Positions 1-7,098 of a DNA stretch of 22,026 nt are shown one piece after another (position 1 is the stretch's first letter; every line of letters starts with the position of its first letter). The notes under the pieces were generated by a model. That model saw only the letters and a list, made by a program, of their open reading frames with translations, was not told the origin of the DNA and did no database searches. The position numbers and the translations under genes are program-made. The DNA is taken from assembly GCA_905480065.1 (NCBI GenBank), contig CAJQOV010000020.1, positions 1-22,026 on the forward strand. The letters are read 5' to 3'. Origin of the DNA: an uncultured Gammaproteobacteria bacterium (GTDB taxonomy: Bacteria > Pseudomonadota > Gammaproteobacteria > UBA9214).

Positions 1-19
1 CGTTCCAGACGCCACGCGC

Positions 20-46
20 CATTGTCCCGCTGGTGCGGGAATGACA
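20..46. repeat. REP-like hairpin repeat, copy 1
   Basis: CCCGC (26-30), a TGGT loop and GCGGG (35-39) form a hairpin followed by AATGAC. The reverse complement reads GTCATTCCCGC-loop-GCGGGA, the same pattern as the larger palindrome near 2.7 kb. This is typical of short palindromic intergenic repeats in Gammaproteobacteria. The 5' half is degenerate compared with the 3' half. Confidence 0.5.
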
Positions 47-85
47 GGCTTAACCAGACGTATCTTGCATGACGGTTACTAATCC

Positions 86-1072
86 ATGAGTTTTGAATGT
101 TATTCACAGCGCATGCTCAACCCGTTCCGCGGCAGTATGAATTGCCTGCGCTATCGTTCCGCCGACGCGGTTACCGCCGATGGTGTGCACTGGGACATCT
201 ACGTCAGCAACGATGGCCTGCTGGAAGGCCTGCCGGAAACGCGCAAGGGCCAGGTCAGCGACATCCGCTTCGGCAGCTGGTCGAAACAACAGGGTCTGCG
301 GCGCGGTCCGATTTTCCCGTCCGACGATTTCCTGCGCATGGAGGCGATCGGAGTGTGCGCCTATGAGCACCTGCTGGAAGTGCATGACCGGCTGCCGTTT
401 CCGTTCCGCGACGTTTACGAGCTCTGGTTACTCGACAGCGCCCGGCGCCCGCTGGCCCTGCTGGACAGCACCCTGTCGCAGCCGGAGATGAGTCTCAGTA
501 AACCACTGCGCTGGTCACCGGGACAGAATTGCCGCCAGACCTTCACCTCGATGGCCGCGGAATCCCTGCATATCGACCACAGGCAACCCGGCGCGGTCGC
601 GGATTACCTGAGCGCCTACGTCAGCCGGCTGGCCGGCAGCAATCCTGCTGCGCAACTGTTCCGGCGCAACCCCGACGGCAGCGGCCAGGGACTGGACGGC
701 ATCAACCTGGCTGACACGCCGCCATCACGCGAGCTCGGCCGGGAACAGTTCCCGGTCGCCTTCATCGACCTGCAGCAGCATGATGCAACGCACCACCAGC
801 TGATCCAGGACTTCATCCGCTGGCAGGCACCCTGGCAATTGTTGCGGCATGACCTGGATGCCGACGCCCGCGGCGAACTGGAACGGCACGCCAGCGTGCA
901 GCCATTGAAGATCGCGCATCAATACCGGCTGTACCCGGAAATCATCGACCGCAGCATCATCGACGCGGCACGCGTTGAGGCGCGCCTGCGCGAAGCAATG
1001 CCGGTCAAACAGCAAAAGGAAAAGGTCATGTCGACGTTTTATATCGAACTCAGCCCGGAAGTCGCGGACTAG
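86..1072 (+). CDS. Conserved-looking hypothetical protein, 328 aa
   Basis: I do not recognise a named family. The protein is soluble, with no signal peptide or membrane segment. It is rich in aromatic residues and arginine, with an N-terminal stretch that looks globular (residues 10-60, including the segment DGVHWDIYVSNDGLLEGL). The C-terminal 30 residues are charged (MPVKQQKEKVM) and end in a short hydrophobic tail. The codon pattern matches neighbouring real genes, and opposite-strand ORFs here are only shadows. No good ribosome binding site precedes the ATG at 86; an in-frame ATG at 113 (residue 10) is an alternative start that looks equally plausible. Only five bases separate its stop from the methyltransferase gene, so the two are very likely co-transcribed and may act together. 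A metabolic or modification role is conceivable, but nothing in the sequence shows it. Confidence 0.75.
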   Translation: MSFECYSQRMLNPFRGSMNCLRYRSADAVTADGVHWDIYVSNDGLLEGLPETRKGQVSDIRFGSWSKQQGLRRGPIFPSDDFLRMEAIGVCAYEHLLEVHDRLPFPFRDVYELWLLDSARRPLALLDSTLSQPEMSLSKPLRWSPGQNCRQTFTSMAAESLHIDHRQPGAVADYLSAYVSRLAGSNPAAQLFRRNPDGSGQGLDGINLADTPPSRELGREQFPVAFIDLQQHDATHHQLIQDFIRWQAPWQLLRHDLDADARGELERHASVQPLKIAHQYRLYPEIIDRSIIDAARVEARLREAMPVKQQKEKVMSTFYIELSPEVAD

Positions 1073-1077
1073 CCGGC

Positions 1078-2283
1078 ATGTCGATGACATCGGAACAGGC
1101 CGCCATCGAGCTGCGCATCGACTGGGAGCATGCCGGCACCCGGCACTGCAACCGCCAGTACTTCGAGAAAATCAATTTCTGGCGTGACATCCTGCCCGGT
1201 ACGCTGGCACAGAAACTGCCGGCCAGCGACGGCGACTGGGTCAGCGAAAGCTTTGCGCCGGGAGAGCTGGTCGCACCATGGTCGGAACGCAACATACACC
1301 GGCTCAAGCGCAGCGCACTGAAGCTGACACGTCGCCACGGTCCGCCGATCCAGCTGTTTCGCGGCCGCCATTACCCGCGCTATATCGCGGCCGGAAGCGC
1401 GGACATCTTTCCGGGAAACGTGCAGCCACTGCGCATCCTGGCGCTGGATGATGACGCCGTCACCATCGATCTGAATCACCCGCTCTCGCGCATGCCGCTC
1501 ACGGTGGCCGCACGCATCGACCAGCGACTCGGCGCCACGGGTGAACACGGCGGCCGCTGCATTGACCTGGTCACGGAACTGTTCGACGCGGGTGCAGGCC
1601 TGGAAATCCTGCATGAACCCGGTAGCACCGACTATTTCACAGCCGACGCCTTTACGCGCATGGACCCGCGCGCGGATGCCCAGTTCTACAGCAAAGCCCG
1701 CCTGGTGCAACATATCGACAGTACCGCTATTGCCAACATCAGCGCGCTGTACGAACGACTGTTGCGACCTGGCATGCGTGTGCTCGACCTCATGAGCAGC
1801 TGGGTTTCGCACCTGCCCGACTCACTCACTGACCTACAGGTCAGCGGCCTGGGAATGAACGCGGAAGAGCTGGCACAAAACAGCCGCCTCGGTGAACGCG
1901 TGGTGCAGGACCTGAATACCCGGCCCGGGCTGCCATTTCCGGACGGCGGATTTGATGCGGTGATTTGCAGCGTATCGGTGGAATACCTGGTGGAACCGGT
2001 CACCGTGTTGCGCGAGCTGGCCCGTGTCCTCAAGCCCGGTGCACCGGCAATCATCACCTTTTCCGACCGCTGGTTCCCGACCAAGGCGATTGCAGTCTGG
2101 AATGACCTGCACCCGTTCGAGCGGGTTGCGCTGGTACAGGAGTATTTCCGCGCGGCCGGCGCTTTCGGGTCCATGGCGACCGAGACGATTCGTGGTTATC
2201 CACGCCCCGGGGACGACAAGTACGTGAGCCAGTTGCACCACTCCGACCCGGTGTTCGCGGTCTGGGGCCGCGCAGCAGGCTAG
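1078..2283 (+). CDS. FKBP/SlyD-like segment fused to SAM-dependent methyltransferase
   Basis: The 401-aa protein has two parts. Residues 92-150 resemble the end of a SlyD/FkpB-type FKBP domain, with LALDDDAVTIDLNHPLSRMP (121-140) matching the usual V-D-x-NHPLAG-x-L-x-F-x-V strand. Residues 200-400 look like a class I (methyltransferase 11-type) fold: the AdoMet strand is RVLDLMSSWVSHLP (234-247), an unusual replacement for the common LDLGCGTG loop but one I associate with a distinct methyltransferase family; FDAVICSVSVEYL (292-304) is the motif IV region, and ARVLKPGAPAIITFSDRWFP (315-334) follows. The substrate is unknown. The protein is cytoplasmic. The gene follows the 328-aa gene by five bases, and its stop TAG overlaps the stop of the chelatase on the other strand. 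An ATG two codons further in (1084) is also possible. The methyltransferase call is firm, the FKBP resemblance is moderate, and the partner or substrate is unknown. Confidence 0.82.
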   Translation: MSMTSEQAAIELRIDWEHAGTRHCNRQYFEKINFWRDILPGTLAQKLPASDGDWVSESFAPGELVAPWSERNIHRLKRSALKLTRRHGPPIQLFRGRHYPRYIAAGSADIFPGNVQPLRILALDDDAVTIDLNHPLSRMPLTVAARIDQRLGATGEHGGRCIDLVTELFDAGAGLEILHEPGSTDYFTADAFTRMDPRADAQFYSKARLVQHIDSTAIANISALYERLLRPGMRVLDLMSSWVSHLPDSLTDLQVSGLGMNAEELAQNSRLGERVVQDLNTRPGLPFPDGGFDAVICSVSVEYLVEPVTVLRELARVLKPGAPAIITFSDRWFPTKAIAVWNDLHPFERVALVQEYFRAAGAFGSMATETIRGYPRPGDDKYVSQLHHSDPVFAVWGRAAG

Positions 2284-2645
2284 TTGCCGGCCGCCTGTTT
2301 CAGCAACAGCCCGACCAGTTCCGGCGCCGCTCCGAGGTACGGTGCCACGGTGATCTCAACCTCCGGGTGTTCCGCGCGCACAATATTCACCTCGCCCGGC
2401 ACATCGGTAACCACGTGCCGCCCTGCAGAGAGGAAATAAGGCAGCACCACCACCTGCTTCGCACCCGCAGCAATCGCTGCACGCAGCCCATCCGGTATGG
2501 ATGGCTCCGCCAGTTCCAGGAAGGCACAGGCAACCGTGCCGTATTCGGCGCTGGCCTGTGCCCCGATGCACTGGGCCAGTGCACGCACCTCGTCATTCGA
2601 TTCCGCACGACGACTGCCGTGTGCAACCACCAGTAATGTCTTCAT
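2280..2645 (-). CDS. CbiX/SirB-type single-domain sirohydrochlorin chelatase-like protein
   Basis: At 121 aa this has the length of the short CbiX form, in which one chelatase domain forms the active site by dimerising. The start LLVVAHGSR carries the first metal-site histidine (H9), and VVVLPYFLSAGRHV carries the second (H77). Family members insert Co2+ or Fe2+ (sometimes Ni2+) into sirohydrochlorin on the way to cobalamin or siroheme. The sequence cannot tell which metal is used, and no other tetrapyrrole genes lie nearby. A GAGGAG ribosome site stands five bases before the ATG at 2645, which fixes the start. The gene converges on the methyltransferase gene and the two stop codons share a four-base CTAG. 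The upstream side faces a palindromic repeat. Confidence 0.85.
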   Translation of the reverse strand: MKTLLVVAHGSRRAESNDEVRALAQCIGAQASAEYGTVACAFLELAEPSIPDGLRAAIAAGAKQVVVLPYFLSAGRHVVTDVPGEVNIVRAEHPEVEITVAPYLGAAPELVGLLLKQAAGN

Positions 2646-2684
2646 GCCAGCTCCTCAGGGTAACAGTGTTTATCTCCAGGGCAG

Positions 2685-2734
2685 CGCTGAACAAGGCCGT
2701 CATCCCCGCAGCTGCGGGAATAACTTGTTCAGCG
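2685..2734. repeat. REP-like 50-bp nested palindrome
   Basis: Outer arms CGCTGAACAAG (2685-2695) and CTTGTTCAGCG (2724-2734) are perfect 11-bp inverted repeats. They enclose a perfect inner palindrome CCCGCAGCTGCGGG (2705-2718) flanked by GTCATC and AATAAC. The inner core matches the repeat at 20-46. The two centres differ by two bases, so the folded stem has small bulges. It lies between divergent genes and could shape mRNA ends, but it most likely belongs to a dispersed REP family. Confidence 0.7.
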
Positions 2735-2788
2735 GGTCCCCGGGTTGAAAGCCGGTACCGATCCTTCGTGCTATGCTCGGCACCACCT

Positions 2789-3970
2789 ATGTTCCTGCTG
2801 ATTTTTCTCGTCGTCTGGTTTGGCGGACACGGATGGATTGCGTGGTCATTGCTGCGTCCACTGCGCCGGACCAGTCCGGTGCGCAATATCGGGATACTGC
2901 TGCTGTGCATCTCCCTGCTGCTGGTTCCCGCCGTGTTCTTCACCCGGCACTGGGCAACCATCGACCCTCATTATAGCGACTTCATCAGCTGGTTCGCCTA
3001 TATCGATATGGGTGTATTCCTGGTGCTGTTACCGCTACTGGCGCTGCGCGACCTCGGCTGGCTGACACAGCGTGCCCTGTATCGGTTGCAGCATCTGTTT
3101 TCATCGCGGCCCTCCACAAGCGTGTGCGACCCCGTACGCAGGAACTTCCTCGCCAACGGCATGAACGCCGGGCTGATCGGCCTGACCGGCGGTATGACCG
3201 TGGTAGGCTACCAGGAAGCGCGTCGCATCGCGCAGATCAAGCCAGTCATCATTCCGGTCGCCGGATTGAACGATGACCTGCACGATTTTCACATCGTGCA
3301 ACTGAGCGATATCCATCTCGGACCCACCATCAAGGGCGATTACCTGCAAGGAATCGTGGAGCGCTGCAACCAGCTGGAACCGGACCTGGTGGTCATTACC
3401 GGCGACCTGGTCGATGGACTCACCGCGCAGCTCCAGGATGATGTCGCACCGCTGCAGCAGTTGCGCGCACGGCACGGCAGCTGGTTTGTGACCGGCAACC
3501 ATGAATACTACTGGGGTGCCGCTGACTGGGTGGACCTGCTGCCGACGCTGGGCGTGCAGGTACTGGTCAACGCGCACGAGGTCATCCGCCATCGCAATGC
3601 GCGCCTGCTGCTGGCCGGCGCGACCGACTTCTCGGCCGGGAAATACCTGCCCGGCCACGCATCGGACCCTGCACTGGCGCGGCAGGGAGCGGGAGCGGCG
3701 GATTTCTCCATCCTGCTGGCGCACCAGCCACGCAGTGCACAGGCCGCACTGGAGGCCCGTTATGATCTGCAACTCAGTGGCCACCTGCATGGCGGACAGT
3801 TCTTTCCCTGGAATCTCCTGATCGGACTGGTGCAGCCCTTCAGTATCGGCCTGCACCACGTCGACCGGCGCATGTGGCTGTATGTCAGCGCCGGTACCGG
3901 CTACTGGGGGCCGCCCACACGCCTGGGTGTACCGGCCGAAATCACCTCGATCCGCCTGCAGCGAGCCTGA
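2789..3970 (+). CDS. Membrane-anchored calcineurin-type metallophosphoesterase
   Basis: The 393-aa protein begins with hydrophobic segments at about residues 1-20, 33-52 and 70-87, and possibly 126-142, followed by a YkuE/YaeI-type phosphoesterase domain. The full metal-binding set is present: D174 and H176 (SDIHLG), D206 (TGDLVDG), N237 and H238 (GNHEYYW), H312 (AHQP), and H332/H334 (SGHLHGG). Family members hydrolyse phosphoesters, in some cases cell-envelope lipid substrates; the real substrate here is unknown. The membrane part suggests action at the inner membrane. The reading frame is open further upstream, but that stretch runs through the palindromic repeat and lacks protein character, so I start at the ATG at 2789, where the first hydrophobic segment begins. 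The ribosome site is weak. A probable terminator follows the stop. Confidence 0.88.
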   Translation: MFLLIFLVVWFGGHGWIAWSLLRPLRRTSPVRNIGILLLCISLLLVPAVFFTRHWATIDPHYSDFISWFAYIDMGVFLVLLPLLALRDLGWLTQRALYRLQHLFSSRPSTSVCDPVRRNFLANGMNAGLIGLTGGMTVVGYQEARRIAQIKPVIIPVAGLNDDLHDFHIVQLSDIHLGPTIKGDYLQGIVERCNQLEPDLVVITGDLVDGLTAQLQDDVAPLQQLRARHGSWFVTGNHEYYWGAADWVDLLPTLGVQVLVNAHEVIRHRNARLLLAGATDFSAGKYLPGHASDPALARQGAGAADFSILLAHQPRSAQAALEARYDLQLSGHLHGGQFFPWNLLIGLVQPFSIGLHHVDRRMWLYVSAGTGYWGPPTRLGVPAEITSIRLQRA

Positions 3971-4012
3971 GTCATTGCCTCGGGTTGCGGCTGGCAGCCG
4001 GATCGATCGGCC

Positions 4013-4024
4013 AATCGGCCGATT
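4013..4024. repeat. 12-bp perfect palindrome
   Basis: AATCGGCCGATT is perfectly self-complementary and is preceded by a second ATCGGCC (4006-4012). It lies just after the phosphoesterase gene. It may be part of a repeat or the base of the following hairpin; no function can be shown. Confidence 0.4.
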
Positions 4025-4027
4025 AAC

Positions 4028-4061
4028 CCCCTCCCCCTCAGGGAGAAGGGAATCATTTTTT
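4028..4061 (+). terminator. Probable intrinsic terminator of the phosphoesterase gene
   Basis: CTCCC (4031-4035) pairs with GGGAG (4041-4045) around a CCTCA loop, and CCC (4028-4030) pairs with GGG (4048-4050) across a two-base bulge. AATCATTTTTT follows. The same C-rich/G-rich pattern is common as an intergenic repeat in proteobacteria. Further on (4125-4152) two overlapping GC hairpins compete for the same bases, without a T tract; I assign them no role. The rest of 3971-4235 holds only the typA promoter. Confidence 0.5.
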
Positions 4062-4159
4062 ACCCCGGTACAGGATATCCACGTCACTTCACAACTCATT
4101 ACCGGTCATCCGCCGCCTGAAGGCAGGGCTACGGAGCCCCTGTCGGGGACTCTAAAGTC

Positions 4160-4191
4160 TTGTACGCGCGACCGGCGTTCTCTTGTATAAT
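4160..4191 (+). promoter_or_regulatory. Probable typA promoter
   Basis: A perfect -10 TATAAT lies at 4186-4191, with TG directly before it. The only -35-like hexamer, TTGTAC (4160-4165), is 20 bases away, which is long. The predicted transcript would begin near 4198, giving a leader of roughly 38 bases. Confidence 0.55.
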
Positions 4192-4235
4192 CGCTGCCCT
4201 TTCAACCCTGCCCCTTCCCGGGCCCGGCATTTCCC

Positions 4236-6050
4236 ATGATCAGCAAGCTCAGAAACATCGCCATCATCGCGCACGTCGATCATGGCAAGACCACTCTCGT
4301 CGACCAGTTGCTCAGCCAGTCCGGCACCCTCGGCGAGCGCGCCTCCGTTCCCGACCGGGTGATGGATTCCAGCGACCTGGAAAAGGAACGCGGCATCACC
4401 ATCCTGTCCAAGAACACCGCCATCCGCTGGGGGGATTACCGCATCAACATCGTGGACACCCCCGGCCACGCCGATTTCGGCGGCGAAGTCGAGCGCGTGC
4501 TGTCCATGGTCGATTCCGTGCTGTTGCTGGTCGATGCGGTGGACGGCCCGATGCCGCAGACCCGGTTCGTGACGCAAAAGGCCTTCAACCTCGGCCTGCG
4601 CCCGATCGTGGTGATCAACAAGATCGACCGACCCGGCGCGCGGCCCGACTGGGTGCTGGACCAGACCTTCGACCTGTTCGACCGCCTTGGCGCCACCAAT
4701 GAACAGCTCGACTTTCCGGTGATCTATGCTTCCGCCCTGCAGGGTTACGCCGGCCGCGAAGCGGATAAACCGGCAGCCGACATGACACCGCTGTTCGAGG
4801 CCATTATCGAGCATGTAGACCCGCCCAAGGTTGACCTGGACGGGCCGTTCCAGCTGCAGGTCATCTCGCTCGATTACAGCAGCTACGTCGGCGTCATCGG
4901 CATCGGCCGCATCAGCCGCGGCAAGGTGCGCACCAACATGCAGGTGACCCTGATCGATCCACAGGGCAAGACCCGCAACGGCCGCATCGGGCAGGTACTG
5001 GGCTTCCTTGGCCTGGAACGCATCGAGGTACCCGAGGCACAGGCCGGCGACATCATCGCCTTCACCGGCATCGAAAAGCTGCATATCTCGGACACCCTGT
5101 GCGATCCGGCCAGGGTCGAGGCATTACCGCCACTGACCGTGGATCAACCCACCGTCAGCATGACCTTCCAGGTCAATACCTCGCCGTTTGCCGGCAAGGA
5201 CGGCAAATACGTCACCTCGCGCAACCTGCAGGAACGCCTGCAGCGCGAACTGCTCCACAATGTCGCGCTACGTGTGCAGGAAACCGCCGACGCCGACAAG
5301 TTCCGGGTCTCCGGACGCGGTGAGTTGCACCTTGCCATCCTGATCGAGACCATGCGGCGCGAGGGCTACGAACTGGGTGTATCGCGCCCGGAAGTGATTC
5401 TGCGCGAGGTGGACGGGGAAACCCACGAACCGTTTGAAGTCGTCACGGTGGATGTCGAGGATATTCACCAGGGCACCATTATGGAAAAACTCGGCGCACG
5501 CGGCGGCGAACTCACCGACATGATGCCGGATGGCAAGGGCCGTGTACGGCTCGACTACATCATGCCGGCGCGCGGGCTGATCGGCTTTCGCACCGAGTTC
5601 CTCACCAGCACCCAGGGCACCGGACTGATCTACAGTGTGTTCTCGCATTATGCCCCGATGAAACCCGGTGAATACGGTCAGCGCATCAATGGCGTGCTGA
5701 TTGCCAACGGTACCGGCAAGGCACTCGGCTACGCCCTGTTCAACCTGCAGGAACGCGGCCGCCTGTTTATCGGTCACGGCGAAGCGGTGTACGAAGGCGG
5801 CATCATCGGCATTCACACACGCGCCAACGATCTCGTGGTGAACCCGCTCAAGGGCAAACAACTGACCAACATTCGCGCGGCCGGTACCGATGAAAACATC
5901 CTGTTGAGTCCGCCGATCCGCATGAGCCTGGAACAGGCACTGGAATTCATTGACGACGATGAACTGGTCGAGGTAACACCGAACCACATTCGCCTGCGCA
6001 AGAAGTACCTGCTCGAGCACGAACGCAAGCGCGCCGCGCGCAGCGCCTGA
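4236..6050 (+). CDS. typA: Translational GTPase TypA/BipA
   Basis: The 604-aa product has the usual length of TypA, a ribosome-associated GTPase needed for growth at low temperature and for large-subunit assembly and stress adaptation in several bacteria. The P-loop is AHVDHGKT (residues 12-19), the effector region contains the ERGITI motif, switch II is DTPGH (74-78) and the guanine specificity motif is NKID (128-131). The EF-G-like domain III signature SGRGELHL starts at residue 359, and a TypA-specific C-terminal domain follows (GTGKALGYALFNLQERGRL region). The ATG is preceded by no clear Shine-Dalgarno sequence, but the protein begins exactly where the family begins. The gene stands alone, with its own promoter and a strong terminator. 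No defects are visible. Confidence 0.98.
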   Translation: MISKLRNIAIIAHVDHGKTTLVDQLLSQSGTLGERASVPDRVMDSSDLEKERGITILSKNTAIRWGDYRINIVDTPGHADFGGEVERVLSMVDSVLLLVDAVDGPMPQTRFVTQKAFNLGLRPIVVINKIDRPGARPDWVLDQTFDLFDRLGATNEQLDFPVIYASALQGYAGREADKPAADMTPLFEAIIEHVDPPKVDLDGPFQLQVISLDYSSYVGVIGIGRISRGKVRTNMQVTLIDPQGKTRNGRIGQVLGFLGLERIEVPEAQAGDIIAFTGIEKLHISDTLCDPARVEALPPLTVDQPTVSMTFQVNTSPFAGKDGKYVTSRNLQERLQRELLHNVALRVQETADADKFRVSGRGELHLAILIETMRREGYELGVSRPEVILREVDGETHEPFEVVTVDVEDIHQGTIMEKLGARGGELTDMMPDGKGRVRLDYIMPARGLIGFRTEFLTSTQGTGLIYSVFSHYAPMKPGEYGQRINGVLIANGTGKALGYALFNLQERGRLFIGHGEAVYEGGIIGIHTRANDLVVNPLKGKQLTNIRAAGTDENILLSPPIRMSLEQALEFIDDDELVEVTPNHIRLRKKYLLEHERKRAARSA

Positions 6051-6069
6051 GCGCAACAAGCCTCGCCCT

Positions 6070-6111
6070 GGTTACACGGCCGACAGCGGCCGTGATAACC
6101 ATGATTTTTTC
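6070..6111 (+). terminator. Intrinsic terminator of typA
   Basis: The left arm 6070-6082 (ends ACGGCCG) pairs with 6087-6100 (starts CGGCCGT) around an ACAG loop, with one bulged base. ATGATTTTTT follows. The hairpin starts 20 bases after the typA stop. Confidence 0.8.
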
Positions 6112-6159
6112 TGAAGCGAAAAAAATCCGCCGCCTGGTGCGGCTGCAGCGCTCCCTGAA

Positions 6160-6260
6160 TGCCCATAACCATATATATTGTGAGGTAGAATATAACCCTA
6201 CACATAATATGGGTGTATACATTAATAGCTTATAATACATTAACTTATAAATTTATTTCA
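6160..6260. promoter_or_regulatory. AT-rich promoter island with tandem direct repeat
   Basis: About 100 bases are strikingly AT-rich against the GC-rich surroundings. They hold two head-to-tail copies of TACATTAA-(TAG)-CTTATAA (6218-6235 and 6236-6250, differing by a three-base gap). Upstream, ACCC...GGGT (near 6197-6214) can pair across an AT-rich loop. The spacing of 18 and 15 bases and the position just before a TTGACA suggest regulator or UP-element binding. This is inferred from position and composition only. Confidence 0.5.
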
Positions 6261-6289
6261 TTGACATATGTGTGGTTTTTATATACCTT
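6261..6289 (+). promoter_or_regulatory. Probable promoter of the HMA-like gene
   Basis: A consensus -35 TTGACA is at 6261-6266. Candidate -10 boxes are TATACC (6282-6287, spacer 15) and TACCTT (6284-6289, spacer 17); neither is ideal. The leader would be about 75 bases and could form a stem between ACGGAA (6297-6302) and TTCCGT (6328-6333). Confidence 0.5.
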
Positions 6290-6371
6290 ACATGCCACGG
6301 AAGCGAGTTACAGGAAAATGAGAGTCGTTCCGTAAGCTCAGTGATCAATCGGCAACTGGAGGAGATAAACC

Positions 6372-6596
6372 ATGCACGTAACAGATATGGTGATGCACAT
6401 TGATAACACGCTGGGGGTCGACAGCCGCCGCAATATCGAACAGGCCCTGACAGGGAACCGGGGAATCATCCGGGCCCATTTCAACGACAAACGACCGCAC
6501 CTGATGCTGGTCTGCTATGACAACGACAGCACCTCGTCATTCGAGATCCTGGCCCAGGTAAGCAGTCAGCAACTCTGCGCGGAACGCGTTGGCTGA
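6372..6596 (+). CDS. Small HMA-fold-like protein without metal cysteines
   Basis: The 74-aa protein resembles a small conserved family of sulfur-oxidising and related Gammaproteobacteria with a ferredoxin-like (heavy-metal-associated) fold: a first strand DMVMHIDNTL, a helix around RRNIEQAL, then GIIRAHFNDKRPHLMLVCYD and a final helix SSFEILAQV. True HMA copper chaperones have CxxC between the first strand and helix; here that loop reads LGVDSR, so metal binding of the classical kind is unlikely. The start is certain, with GGAGGAG eight bases before the ATG. The gene stands alone behind an AT-rich promoter and ends in a strong terminator. The function is unknown; the HMA comparison is from memory of family patterns, so it is moderate. 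Confidence 0.8.
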   Translation: MHVTDMVMHIDNTLGVDSRRNIEQALTGNRGIIRAHFNDKRPHLMLVCYDNDSTSSFEILAQVSSQQLCAERVG

Positions 6597-6636
6597 ATGA
6601 CATAACAGAATAAATCTCGCAGTACGGAACTGCTCT

Positions 6637-6668
6637 AACGGTGACCTTGTGTCACCGTTTTTATTTTC
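6637..6668 (+). terminator. Intrinsic terminator after the HMA-like gene
   Basis: AACGGTGAC (6637-6645) and GTCACCGTT (6651-6659) form a perfect nine-base stem with a CTTGT loop, followed by TTTTATTTT. The tract runs into the stop codon of the convergent HIT gene. Confidence 0.9.
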
Positions 6669-7092
6669 AGCAGCGCTGGAACTGGCCGGCCGCTATCAAT
6701 GCCGTGGTGAGTCTCGTACGCAAGTCGTCCAGCTGATCGTCACTGTACGGCCGCGGCGGCACCCTGCCCCACACCGGCGCCGGCCAGGCGGCATCATGGC
6801 GATAACGTACGACATGATGGATATGCAGCTGTGGAACCACGTTACCCAGTGCCGCCAGGTTCAGCTTGTCCGGCTGGAACAGCTCAGCCAGCAGCCTCGA
6901 TACCCGCATGGATTCGCGCATCAGCTGTTGCTGGTCAGCCTCATCCAGCTGGTACAGCTCACGAATACCCTCGCGGTCCGGCACCAGGATCAACCAGGGA
7001 TAGTTGGCGTCCTTCATCAGCAGCAGGTGGCACAGGGGGAAGTGTCCCAGCAGCTGGCAATCCTCCAGCAAACGCGGATCAATCGCAGCCAT
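6667..7092 (-). CDS. HIT (histidine triad) family protein
   Basis: The 141-aa protein fits the HIT subfamily found in many Gammaproteobacteria, small nucleotide hydrolases or transferases acting on adenylated substrates. The active-site stretch is VVPQLHIHHVVR: Q88 stands where the first triad histidine usually is (as in other members of this subfamily), H90 is the expected nucleophile and H92 the third triad residue; H93 is an extra histidine where V is common. The AAWPAPVWG motif (101-109) that follows is also characteristic. The upstream strand YPWLILVPDREGIRELYQL is the normal start of the fold. The ATG lies six bases after the rdgC stop, with GCGGGAG touching it directly, so translation is probably coupled to rdgC. 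The natural substrate cannot be inferred. Confidence 0.88.
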   Translation of the reverse strand: MAAIDPRLLEDCQLLGHFPLCHLLLMKDANYPWLILVPDREGIRELYQLDEADQQQLMRESMRVSRLLAELFQPDKLNLAALGNVVPQLHIHHVVRYRHDAAWPAPVWGRVPPRPYSDDQLDDLRTRLTTALIAAGQFQRC

Positions 7093-7098
7093 CTCCCG

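Noticed and set aside
2501..2788. Extended 5' part of the metallophosphoesterase frame
   Set aside because: It runs through the chelatase gene and the palindromic repeat and lacks protein character.
4125..4152. Two overlapping GC hairpins as an attenuator of typA
   Set aside because: They lie upstream of the likely typA transcription start, so they could not control its mRNA, and no T tract follows.
4152..5084. Minus-strand open frame of 310 codons opposite typA
   Set aside because: TypA is certain on the other strand, and the frame shows only mirror-image composition.
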